Shown here piece after piece: positions 8,013 to 15,223 of a stretch of DNA of 64,000 bases (positions are counted from its first letter, which is position 1; the number at the start of each line of letters is the position of its first letter). The notes beneath the pieces were generated by a model, which saw only the letters and a program-made list of their open reading frames with translations, ran no database searches and was not told where the DNA came from. Where the stretch lies: the NCBI RefSeq assembly GCF_023698535.1, contig NZ_JALJCL010000015.1, positions 1 to 64,000 on the forward strand, written 5' to 3'. The stretch is from Halorientalis regularis (GTDB lineage Archaea > Halobacteriota > Halobacteria > Halobacteriales > Haloarculaceae). A program made the translations under genes and the position numbers.

Positions 8013-9941
8013 TCAGTCGTCGTCCGCGTCCGTTTTCGCCCGCCGCTCCGTCGCGCGTTCGACGAACTCCTCGGGTAACTCCTCGATCTCGCCGGCCTGA
8101 ACCGCCCAGAGGTTGGCGTAGAGGCCGTTCTCGGCCAGCAGTTCCTCGTGCGTGCCGCGCTCGACGATCCGGCCGTCTTCGAGGACGACGATCCGGTCGG
8201 CGTCCTTGATCGTCGAGAGGCGGTGGGCGATGGCGAAGGTGGTGCGGTCCTCGGCGAGGCGGTCCAGCGACCGCTGGATGAGCATCTCCGTCTCGGTGTC
8301 CACGTCGCTGGTCGCCTCGTCCAGCACGAGAATCTCGGGGTCCTTGAGGATCGCCCGCGCGATGGCGATGCGCTGGCGCTGACCGCCCGAGAGCTTGACG
8401 CCGCGCTCGCCCACCTCCGTGTCGTAGCCGTCGGGCAGGTTCGTAATGAACTCGTGAGCCTCGGCGCGTTTCGCGGCCTCGATCACGTCCTCGCGGCCGG
8501 CATCGAAGGTGCCGTACTGGATGTTCTCGGCGACGGTGCCGTAGAACAGGAACGTCTCCTGGCTGACGTAGCCGATGGTCTCCCGGAGGCTGGGGATGGT
8601 CACGTCCCGCACGTCCTGCCCGTCGACGCGAATGGTTCCCTCGTCCACGTCGTACATCCGCATCAGGAGTTTCAACACGGTGGACTTGCCCGCGCCGGTC
8701 GGGCCGACCAGCGCGAACGTCTCGCCGCCGTCGACGGTGAAGGAGACGTCTTCGACGACCGGATCGTCCTCGCTATCGTAGGCGAACGTCACGTCCTCGT
8801 ACTCGACGCGCCCGTCGTCGAGGACGAGTTCCTCGGCGGCGGGGTCTTCGGCGATGCGGGCGGGCGTGTCCATCAGGCCGAAGATGCGCTCGGCGGAGGC
8901 CCGCGCCCGCTGGTACATGTTGATGATCTGTCCGAACTGCGCCATCGGCCAGATGAACCGCTGATTGAGCAGAATGAAGGTGACGAACTCGCCGACGTAC
9001 AGCGGTTCGGTGAAGGCACCGGGCGGGCCGTTGATGACCCAGAAGCCGCCGAGGGCGAAGGTGAGGACGAACCCGACGCCGGAGATGATCCGCAGGCCGG
9101 GGAAGAACTTGATCCGGGTGTCGATGGCGTCCCAGTTGGCGTCGAAGTAGTCCCGCGAGACGTCCTCGACGCGCTCGGACTCGTAGCGCTCGGTATTGGC
9201 ACTCTTGATGACCTGGATACCGCCGAGGTTGTTCTCCAGGCGGGAGTTGACCTGGCCGACGGAGGAGCGAACGTCGGCGTACTTGGGCTGGATGGTCTTG
9301 ATGAACCGGTAGGTGAAGTACGCGATCAGCGGGACCGGCACGAGGGCGATCACGGCGAGTTGCCAGTTGATCCAGAAGAGGATGGCGGCGATCCCGGCCA
9401 CCATGACCGCCAGCCGGAACGCGGAGTTCATCCCGTCGTTGAGGAAGTTCTCCAGCCGGTTCACGTCGTTCGAGAGGATCGACATCATCTCGCCGGTCTG
9501 CTTGTCGGCGAAAAAGTCCATGTCCAGCCGCTGCATCTTGTCGTACGTGTCGGTGCGGATGCCGTGCTGGATGTGCTGGGCGAAGCCGTTCCAGCCGAAG
9601 TTGCGCACCCAGTGGAAGGCCGCCCCGATGAAGAACGCGCCGGCGATCAGCCCCACGGTCAGGAGGAGCTGGGCGTCGCGGGTCGCCGGCAACCACGCGT
9701 CGGGGACCAGCAGCAGGGTGAACGACTTGTCGTTGCGGACGATGGCGTCGACCGCCAGGCCGAGCAACACCGGCGGCAACAGATCGAGAACGCGTGCGAC
9801 GACGCTGCCGAACACGCCCACGCCGAACCACGACAGGTTCTCGCGGCCGTACTCGGCGAACAGCCGGCGCATGGGGTTGTCGGCCCGCTCCCGAGCCTCC
9901 TCGAACGGATCGTCGTCCGTGTCGGCGGCACCGATATCCAT
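8013..9941 (-). CDS. ABC-type exporter, fused permease and ATPase (MDR/MsbA-like)
   Basis: 642 residues from the start MDIGAADTDDDPFEEARERAD; the frame is open about 55 codons upstream, but that part is Arg/Pro-rich shadow sequence. Residues about 50-345 are the six-helix ABC transmembrane domain. The ATPase follows with Walker A GPTGAGKST near 410-418, signature LSGGQRQRIAIARA near 515, Walker B ILVLDEATSDVD near 540 and the H-loop AHRLSTI. Full half-transporter layout indicates a homodimeric exporter of lipid, peptide or drug; the substrate is unknown. No partner gene lies nearby. Confidence 0.9.
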   Translation of the reverse strand: MDIGAADTDDDPFEEARERADNPMRRLFAEYGRENLSWFGVGVFGSVVARVLDLLPPVLLGLAVDAIVRNDKSFTLLLVPDAWLPATRDAQLLLTVGLIAGAFFIGAAFHWVRNFGWNGFAQHIQHGIRTDTYDKMQRLDMDFFADKQTGEMMSILSNDVNRLENFLNDGMNSAFRLAVMVAGIAAILFWINWQLAVIALVPVPLIAYFTYRFIKTIQPKYADVRSSVGQVNSRLENNLGGIQVIKSANTERYESERVEDVSRDYFDANWDAIDTRIKFFPGLRIISGVGFVLTFALGGFWVINGPPGAFTEPLYVGEFVTFILLNQRFIWPMAQFGQIINMYQRARASAERIFGLMDTPARIAEDPAAEELVLDDGRVEYEDVTFAYDSEDDPVVEDVSFTVDGGETFALVGPTGAGKSTVLKLLMRMYDVDEGTIRVDGQDVRDVTIPSLRETIGYVSQETFLFYGTVAENIQYGTFDAGREDVIEAAKRAEAHEFITNLPDGYDTEVGERGVKLSGGQRQRIAIARAILKDPEILVLDEATSDVDTETEMLIQRSLDRLAEDRTTFAIAHRLSTIKDADRIVVLEDGRIVERGTHEELLAENGLYANLWAVQAGEIEELPEEFVERATERRAKTDADDD

Positions 9942-10002
9942 CACCAACGCAACGTGCTGGCTCCGCAAAAGCCCCTCGCTTGGCGACCGCCAGCCCCGAT
10001 AC

Positions 10003-10653
10003 TCAGCCCCCAGCGTCGGGATTCGGGGTCGCGTCCGCGGTCGCGATCCGTGCCGGAATCGCCACCGTATCGCCCACCGCGAGCCCCGTGCGGTTGGCGT
10101 AGCCACGGTTCACTTCCAGCACGTACTGCCCGTACCCTGGATACCCCGTGAGGTCGTCGCCGCTCTCGCCGGGTTCGGTGGGTGCGTGGTGGATGGTCGT
10201 GATCGTGCCGTTCGGGGCGACAAAGAGGATGTCCAGTGAGAAGTCCATGTCCCGCATGACGTAGGTGTGCGTGTCGGGTTCCTCGTAGACGAACAGCATG
10301 CCCTCGCTCTCGTTCAGGCGCTCGGTGTCGCTGAGGCCGGTGATCCGCTCGCTCCGGTTGTCCGCTATCGCCACCGTGACTCGTCCCAGCACTGTCCCGT
10401 TCTCCGCCCGGAGTTCGACCTGTGGTCCCGGCTGGTCGTCCTCCTCGGGCGTGTCGGTTTCGGAGCCCGCGGTGGTCGCAGGCGTTCCTGCGCCAGTCGC
10501 CGTCCCGGCCGGTGAACCCGTCGTTTCGGGTCCGGACTGGTCGGCCGCCGGGGACGTGGCCGTCGGCGTTCCGTCGCCGGGGGTCCCCGCACATCCCGTC
10601 AGGAGGAGCGCGCAGACCACGAGAACGGCCGCGAGCCTCTGTCGTCGTGACAC
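10003..10653 (-). CDS. DUF192 lipoprotein
   Basis: 216 residues from GTG at 10651-10653. The signal peptide ends with lipobox LLTGC (Cys about residue 20), then a Thr/Pro/Gly-rich linker to about residue 75, typical of haloarchaeal surface lipoproteins. The DUF192 domain follows: RITGLSDTERLNESEGMLFVYE, MRDMDFSLDILFV, GTITTIHHAPTEPG, YVLEVNRGYA. DUF192 proteins are small beta-barrels of uncertain function. It is a close paralogue of the next gene upstream in its transcript (start 50 bp beyond), so the two form a tandem duplication. A longer frame beyond the GTG lacks any signal sequence. Confidence 0.85.
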   Translation of the reverse strand: MSRRQRLAAVLVVCALLLTGCAGTPGDGTPTATSPAADQSGPETTGSPAGTATGAGTPATTAGSETDTPEEDDQPGPQVELRAENGTVLGRVTVAIADNRSERITGLSDTERLNESEGMLFVYEEPDTHTYVMRDMDFSLDILFVAPNGTITTIHHAPTEPGESGDDLTGYPGYGQYVLEVNRGYANRTGLAVGDTVAIPARIATADATPNPDAGG

Positions 10654-10702
10654 GCAGGGAACGTCCACGTGTGCCGGAATAAAGCGTGCGGTCGGTGCGA
10701 GA

Positions 10703-11206
10703 TCAGCCCACGGTGTCGGGAATCTCGACGCTGTCGCCCTCGTCGATGCCGGTCGCGTTCGCGTAGCCACGCGGGACTTCGAGGACGTACTTCCCGCGGC
10801 CGCGGTATTTGATGAGTTCGTCGCCGCTCTCCCCGGGTTCGGTGGGGGCGTGGTGGATCGTCGTGATCGTGCCGTCGGGCGCAACGAAGACGATGTCCAG
10901 CGGGACGGACATGTTTCGCATGATGTAGGCGCGTGTCTCGGCGCTCTCGTGGACGAACAGCATCCCTTCGCCGGGGTCGAGGCTGGCGGTCTCGCTGAGG
11001 CCGACGTAGCGTTTGCGGTCGGTGTCGGCGATTCGCACGTCGACGGTTGCGAGCGTCGTTCCGTTGTCGTCCCGGACGGTGACGGTCGCGTTCTCGTAGT
11101 CGCCGGGGTCGAGCGGTGGCGCGAGGACGCCCGACTGGACGACGAGGGCGACGGCGAGGACGAGGAGCAACCCCGCCGTGATCGCGTTGACGGTCCGGGA
11201 CGGCAT
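10703..11206 (-). CDS. DUF192 membrane-anchored protein
   Basis: 167 residues. One N-terminal hydrophobic segment (about 8-28) lacks a lipobox, so this copy is probably anchored by an uncleaved helix. The DUF192 core is VGLSETASLDPGEGMLFVHE, MRNMSVPLDIVFV, TITTIHHAPTEPGESGDEL, YVLEVPRGYANATG. It shares nearly all core motifs with the lipoprotein gene just downstream, showing tandem duplication followed by change of anchoring. ATG at 11206 lies 84 bp from the divergent tRNA-Val. Confidence 0.88.
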   Translation of the reverse strand: MPSRTVNAITAGLLLVLAVALVVQSGVLAPPLDPGDYENATVTVRDDNGTTLATVDVRIADTDRKRYVGLSETASLDPGEGMLFVHESAETRAYIMRNMSVPLDIVFVAPDGTITTIHHAPTEPGESGDELIKYRGRGKYVLEVPRGYANATGIDEGDSVEIPDTVG

Positions 11207-11290
11207 GGTCGAGCGGTGGGTCGTCGGTGGGGTAAGGCTGTCGACCCAGAAAGTAAGCGTTATTCTTCGGCGTGGATTTGGACCGAATGC

Positions 11291-11364
11291 GGGTTCGTGG
11301 TCTAGTCGGTTATGACGCGGCCTTTACAAGGCCGAGATCGGTGGTTCGAATCCGCCCGAACCCA
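11291..11364 (+). tRNA. tRNA-Val (anticodon UAC)
   Basis: A 74-nt cloverleaf: acceptor GGGTTCG pairs with CGAACCC, discriminator A at 11364, D-arm TGGTCTAGTCGGTTATGA, anticodon stem CGGCC/GGCCG with loop TTTACAA giving anticodon TAC, T-arm GGTGG-TTCGAAT-CCGCC. There is no encoded CCA and no intron. Its 3' half is repeated five more times downstream. Confidence 0.95.
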
Positions 11365-12010
11365 CTTGCTGCTGCGAACGACCCGTGAGCAGCAGCAATG
11401 TGTGAGGGCGGTTCGACCCTGCCAGTCGCGCGCAGCGGATGTGAGCACGTCTGGCTCCGGTTCGAATCCGCCCGAACCCACTGCCTCGCGGCACGAACAA
11501 CTCGTGAGCGCCGCGGAAAGCGTTCGGCGGATTCGCGGCCCAGAGGACGAGCGGAGCGAAGTCCTCGCGGTTCGAATCCGCCCGAACCCACTGTTGCTGG
11601 ACGCGAACAACTCGTGAGCGTCGAGCGAGGCGTGAGTGGCGGTCGAACCAGGGAGCGGGAGGTGAGTGAGCGAGAGCGAACGGACGGGAGCGACTGAGGT
11701 TCGAATCCGTCCGAACCCACTGCCTCGCGGCACGAACAACTCGTGAGCGCCGCGGAAAGCGTTCGGTGGATTCGCGGCCCAGAGGACGAGCGGAGCGAAG
11801 TCCTCGCGGTTCGAATCCGCCCGAACCCACTGTTGCTGGACGCGAACAACTCGTGAGCGTCGAGCGAGGCGTGAGTGGCGGTCGAACCAGGGAGCGGGAG
11901 GTGAGTGAGCGAGAGCGAACGGACGGGAGCGACTGAGGTTCGAATCCGCCCGAACCCACTGCCTCGCGGCACGAACAACTCGTGAGCGCCGCGGAAAGCG
12001 TTCGGTGGAT
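11365..12010 (+). repeat. Array of tRNA-Val 3'-end copies with alternating hairpin spacers
   Basis: After the tRNA, the 22-nt T-arm plus acceptor segment recurs at 11459-11480, 11569-11590, 11698-11719 (one base change), 11808-11829 and 11937-11958. Spacings are 116, 110, 129, 110 and 129 bp: an A-B-A-B order with a partial third A, i.e. a 239-bp tandem unit. Each spacer opens with a hairpin around a conserved loop of the form GAAC-(A/G)-AC-(C/T)-CGTGA while the stem sequences differ. It is noncoding; long open frames through it on the minus strand are artefacts of the repeat. Confidence 0.9.
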
Positions 12011-12064
12011 TGAACGAGCGAGCGGTGCGAGCGAGTTTCGCGTGGTCCGAATTCGCCCCGTTTC

Positions 12065-12508
12065 TCAGGGCTTGATCCACCAGAGCAGGTCACGCACCAT
12101 CTGGCGGGCGGTGTCGACGTGAGAGTCGGCCTCGGGGTCGCCGGTGCTGTCGGCGCGCTGGAGCAGGTCGTCGACCTGCTGGGTGCGGTTGCGCACGGTG
12201 GCCTTCGATGGGGTGCCGGTCGAGAGGTCCCGCGAGATGCTTCGGGCTTCGCGGATGCGGTGGTCCTGTTTCTCCGGTTCCTGTTCTTCGACCATGTCGA
12301 GATGCCAGCGCACGTCCCGCATGGCGCGTTCCGTCCGGTCGTCACCGTCCGAGCCGTCGGCCGGCCCGGCGTTCGCGCTCGGGCCGACGCCGGCGTCGGC
12401 GTCCTGTGCGCGCCGGACGCCACGGCCCTCGACCGATCGCTTGTTGCGCTTGGCATTCCTGATCGAGCGGTCCCCGTCTCCCCCCCGGGAGTCCCTCCGA
12501 TCTCTCAT
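12065..12508 (-). CDS. Haloarchaeal hypothetical protein, hydrophilic
   Basis: 147 residues beginning MRDRRDSRGGDGDRS; the frame upstream is open but overlaps the peroxiredoxin region without likeness. The N-terminal 70 residues are charged and disordered-looking. The C-terminal part (about 75-147) is helical: RAMRDVRWHLDMVEEQEP, TVRNRTQQVDDLLQRADSTGDPEAD, ending in LLWWIKP. I do not recognise the family. It lies between the tRNA-Val array and peroxiredoxin, on the same strand as the latter and 61 bp downstream of it, so possible cotranscription. Confidence 0.6.
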   Translation of the reverse strand: MRDRRDSRGGDGDRSIRNAKRNKRSVEGRGVRRAQDADAGVGPSANAGPADGSDGDDRTERAMRDVRWHLDMVEEQEPEKQDHRIREARSISRDLSTGTPSKATVRNRTQQVDDLLQRADSTGDPEADSHVDTARQMVRDLLWWIKP

Positions 12509-12569
12509 CACACCGTCCTGTCTCGTCCATCGCAAAAGGGTTGTCGCTCGAACTGGTTCCGCTGGTAGG

Positions 12570-13061
12570 TTAGCCCTGCGCTGTGGTGGACAGGGATCGC
12601 ACGGCGTCCAGTAGCGGACCGAGGTCAGGGACTTCCGTCGCCTCGGTGGCGACCGCGCGGTACCGGACCGTCCGTGACTCGTCGAGGACGAAAAACGCCC
12701 GTCGCGGGAGGCCGGGCTGGCGGTGCCAGTAGTCGTACTGCACGTCGTAGTTGCGAGTGACGCGGCCGTCAGTGTCGCTGAGCAGCGGAAAGGGGATGTC
12801 GTGGCGGCCGATGAACTCCTCGTGGGCGTAGAGACTGTCCTGTGAGATTCCGAGGACGGAGAACTCGGGCTGGAACTCGAACCACTCCACGTCCCGGAGC
12901 GTACAGAGCTTCTCCTTGCAGAGCGGGCTGAAATCACACGGGTAGAACGCCAGTAATACCCCGCCACCGGCCGCGTAATCACTGAGACGGTACACCCCGC
13001 GTTCGGTCCCGCGCAGGCCCGGGAACTCGAAATCCGGTGCTTGCTCGCCTTCGCCGACCAT
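12570..13061 (-). CDS. Peroxiredoxin (Bcp/AhpC-TSA family)
   Basis: 163 residues from MVGEGEQAPDFEF. The redoxin fold is clear: AFYPCDFSPLCKEKLCTLRD carries the peroxidatic Cys at position 48 with a second Cys at 53, the spacing seen in Bcp-type atypical 2-Cys enzymes; an extra C42 precedes. SVLGISQDS and FPLLSDTDG are further family motifs. It is a thiol peroxidase that detoxifies hydroperoxides in the cytosol. The open frame runs further upstream (toward 13244), but MVGEGEQAPDF is the family start. Confidence 0.9.
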   Translation of the reverse strand: MVGEGEQAPDFEFPGLRGTERGVYRLSDYAAGGGVLLAFYPCDFSPLCKEKLCTLRDVEWFEFQPEFSVLGISQDSLYAHEEFIGRHDIPFPLLSDTDGRVTRNYDVQYDYWHRQPGLPRRAFFVLDESRTVRYRAVATEATEVPDLGPLLDAVRSLSTTAQG

Positions 13062-13216
13062 TTGCCCGGACTGGTGCGTCGCGACGCTTGAACGTCGGGA
13101 CCGATTCGAGCCTGGGAACGGGGCTAACTGCGGTTGCGGTGGCGAGTCCAGTCCGGCCGGGCTTTCGAAATCCTTTTTTCTACCACCCTCAACTGTCGGG
13201 ATGCGCACGACGGCGC

Positions 13217-13290
13217 GCCGCCTTAGCTCAGACTGGGAGAGCACTCGACTGAAGATCGAGCTGTCCCCGGTTCAAATCCGGGAGGCGGCA
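13217..13290 (+). tRNA. tRNA-Phe (anticodon GAA); left attachment site of the integrated element
   Basis: A 74-nt cloverleaf: acceptor GCCGCCT/AGGCGGC, discriminator A at 13290, D-arm GCTCAGACTGGGAGAGC, anticodon stem CTCGA/TCGAG with loop CTGAAGA (anticodon GAA), T-arm CCCGG-TTCAAAT-CCGGG. A TATA-like ATCCTTTTTTCTACC precedes it. The segment from the anticodon stem to the acceptor end reappears at 24361-24444, so the tRNA remains intact on the left of the element. Confidence 0.96.
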
Positions 13291-13746
13291 TACTTGTTGC
13301 GGGTCGAACCACAATCACCGCACAGCGACGTGATTCACCCGATTTCGACGGGAAATCGTCGAGGGATTTGAACCCGTCACAGCACGCGACCTCGCGCTTG
13401 CTTGCGTTTCACGAGATTCGACACGGGCGAGTACGGTAAAAGGTCGGAGACAAGTGGAAGTGGAACCGAAGTCCCCTACGGCGTACACGCATCAAGAGAG
13501 ACGCAGAGACACGCACGCTCTCCGGTTCCGTGGAACCTCCGATACATCACAGGGATGTTCGTCATCTCGACAGAGAGAACGGGGATGACGCGTTTGCTAT
13601 ACAACAGAAGACGAGAGGCGTCACGGGTGTCACAGGTTCAATCGCATTATCGTAGTGACGAACCGCGTTCAATCATCAGCACAAGTCTTCAACTGGCCGA
13701 TAGTCCACCACAGGCAGGTGACTAGAATTTCACATACTGAATCGCC
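13291..13746. other. Left end of the element, no convincing gene
   Basis: It contains an inverted T-arm-like sequence GGGATTTGAACCC at 13363-13375, one copy of the GTCAC-N4-GTCAC motif at 13620-13633, and purine-rich sequence around 13480-13530. A frame of about 107 codons (13402-13725) is open but has no protein-like composition. Integrase-binding arm sites would be expected here. Confidence 0.5.
13620..13633 (+). repeat. Element motif GTCAC-N4-GTCAC, copy 1
   Basis: GTCAC GGGT GTCAC, near the left end of the element and 114 bp upstream of the lipoprotein gene. Two 5-bp direct repeats stand 9 bp apart, just under one helical turn. Four more copies occur in the element. Confidence 0.6.
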
Positions 13747-14163
13747 ATGCTCCGACGAAAATACATCCGTGCTGTTGCGAGCGCCGGAGTTCTCGCAATC
13801 GCCGGATGTGCCAGCGATGACGACGACAGCACAGACGAGCAGGCGACCACGACGCCCACACCAACAGATACGCCGACACCAGAACGTGAAGTGCTCGTTG
13901 ACGAGACGCTGTACTACCGGGAGCGATACCCGTTCGACCTGCAAGCGGGACAGCGACTCGTAGTTTCAGTAGACGTAGAGCGTGGCGGGCCCGTGATTGT
14001 AGACGTAGCGGATGCCGAAGCGGGGGAGTCGTTATTCAGTGACCGCGTCGAGACGGAGGAGACGTTCGAGGTCGATATACAGAGCACCGGGACGCACTAC
14101 GTCACGTTCCAGAACGTCTCAGAGACGACCATCGAAATCACGCTCGTAGAAGCGACCGGCTGA
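13747..14163 (+). CDS. Small lipoprotein, probably Tat-exported
   Basis: 138 residues. The N-terminus MLRRKYIRAVASAGVLAIAGC has a twin-arginine start and a lipobox AGC (Cys at 21), the standard layout of haloarchaeal Tat lipoproteins. An acidic/Thr-Pro linker (24-50) follows. The C-terminal 85 residues are predicted beta-rich, with YYRERYPFDLQAGQRLVVSVDVERGGPV and TGTHYVTFQNVSETTIEITLV, resembling haloarchaeal domains built like Emp24/GOLD or PPC folds. The function is unknown; surface location is likely. It is the first gene inside the element's left end. Confidence 0.75.
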   Translation: MLRRKYIRAVASAGVLAIAGCASDDDDSTDEQATTTPTPTDTPTPEREVLVDETLYYRERYPFDLQAGQRLVVSVDVERGGPVIVDVADAEAGESLFSDRVETEETFEVDIQSTGTHYVTFQNVSETTIEITLVEATG

Positions 14164-14564
14164 CTCTCATTCCCCTTGATTCCGAAATCCCATCGACCGG
14201 CGAAATGAATACTCTCTTTCTCGCTTCGAGGGCGTCTGAGCGACTAGTTGCGGTCATTGCCTCCATGTTCGTTTCGCGGAGACGGGAGCAACCCGCACTG
14301 TTTGTTTATGAATGAACCCCTCCTCAATACGCTCAAACGATTTTTGTCTTTCTTTTGAAGATTTAATCTACTTAGGCGTGTACGTGAATTCGCGGGCTGG
14401 TTTCGTACTCTGATTACTAGACATCCTTATACGCCCTAATATCCAGATACGGCGCGTATTTGGGAAGACGAATAGATACCATATCGTCTCGAACTGTTTC
14501 GCGTGGAATTACGATGTCTGGTTGTCCGTCGAGGTGCTGCCGTTCACTTCCACAGAGGCAAACC
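14164..14564. other. A/T-rich intergenic stretch within the element
   Basis: The centre, about 14330-14420, is notably A/T-rich. On the minus strand a 49-codon frame (14417-14566) is open but shares its start CATG with the plus-strand gene at 14565, so at most one of the two is likely expressed. Nothing else is recognised. Confidence 0.4.
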
Positions 14565-14870
14565 ATGTTCAATGAAATCAATCGAAAACTCGAAGCGTCC
14601 GAAAGTATAGCGGTAATTGAATTTGTTGTTGAAGAAGTGTCGTGGAGTGACGTATTCACTGAAGTCGGAGGGTCTCCTGATAACATATTGTTGCGAGAAG
14701 ATGTTGAGCAATTCATAGAAGACGAAATTGATGCGCTGGATATACCGGGCGATGGCAGACAAGTTGTGGCAGCAGCACAGAAACAGGGTGAGATTGAGTA
14801 TCTGGATGAAGTCGTGTCATCTGATGCAAACTTGCCGTACATCTTCATTCCGCCACTAAAGGAAAAGTAA
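14565..14870 (+). CDS. Hypothetical acidic protein of the element
   Basis: 101 residues from MFNEINRKLEASES. It is acidic and largely helical with segments AVIEFVVEEVSW, REDVEQFIEDEIDALDIP and QVVAAAQKQGEIEYLDEVV. An in-frame start 35 codons upstream (14460) gives a Cys/Arg-rich extension unlike the rest, so ATG 14565 is preferred. I recognise no family. Codon use is A/T-rich compared with the host. An opposing small frame overlaps its start region. Confidence 0.5.
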   Translation: MFNEINRKLEASESIAVIEFVVEEVSWSDVFTEVGGSPDNILLREDVEQFIEDEIDALDIPGDGRQVVAAAQKQGEIEYLDEVVSSDANLPYIFIPPLKEK

Positions 14871-15083
14871 TTTCATCTGTTTTATCCACACGACCGATTT
14901 TTGATGCTGTGTCGTTCGCAATCTACCCCGAATGACTAATCTTATTTAGAATAGTAACTTTGGGTAGTATTTATTGGTTATACCCTCACTGAAATCGAAT
15001 CTCAAACCATAAACATCCATTTTATCTCTCTTATCCACTCTCACGAGATGCTCCTTGCAGTAGAACAAGTATCAGTTATTGCA

Positions 15084-15206
15084 ATGTCAACTACAAGCAT
15101 TGCGGTCGCGGCGGAGACGCGTGACAACCTTCGCGCGTTGAAAACAGGCGGACAGACCTACGACGAAGTGCTCGTTGAACTGATGGAGCACTACGAGGAG
15201 TCGTAA
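15084..15206 (+). CDS. Small antitoxin-like protein (DUF7557/VapB-like, ribbon-helix-helix type)
   Basis: 40 residues: the opening MSTTSIAVAAETRDNLRALK followed by GGQTYDEVLVELMEHY is the pattern of tiny haloarchaeal DNA-binding proteins (I-x-V-x2-ETR-x2-L-x2-LK-x-GGQTYDEVL) that often act as antitoxins. No toxin gene accompanies it. It ends 17 bp before the helicase gene, so it probably shares its transcript and may autoregulate it. An in-frame ATG 12 codons upstream (15048) is possible, but the family normally begins at MST. Confidence 0.65.
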   Translation: MSTTSIAVAAETRDNLRALKTGGQTYDEVLVELMEHYEES

Positions 15207-15223
15207 TTTTCGAGGTAATAAAA

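Noticed and set aside
11365-12010. CRISPR array
   Set aside because: Spacers are not unique (types A and B recur), repeats are tRNA 3' ends, and no cas genes occur nearby.
11302-12456. Long open frames on the minus strand through the tRNA-Val array (up to about 384 codons)
   Set aside because: They consist of repeated Ser/Arg/Pro peptides created by tandem tRNA-end repeats; the repeat explains the openness, and tRNA-Val itself lies within.
13402-13725. Possible gene at the element's left end
   Set aside because: Arg/Ser/Thr composition without fold, no promoter, and coincides with probable integration sequences.
14417-14566. 49-codon minus-strand gene
   Set aside because: Its start lies within the same CATG as the plus-strand gene; no promoter can be placed without entering that gene. 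Kept only as an alternative.
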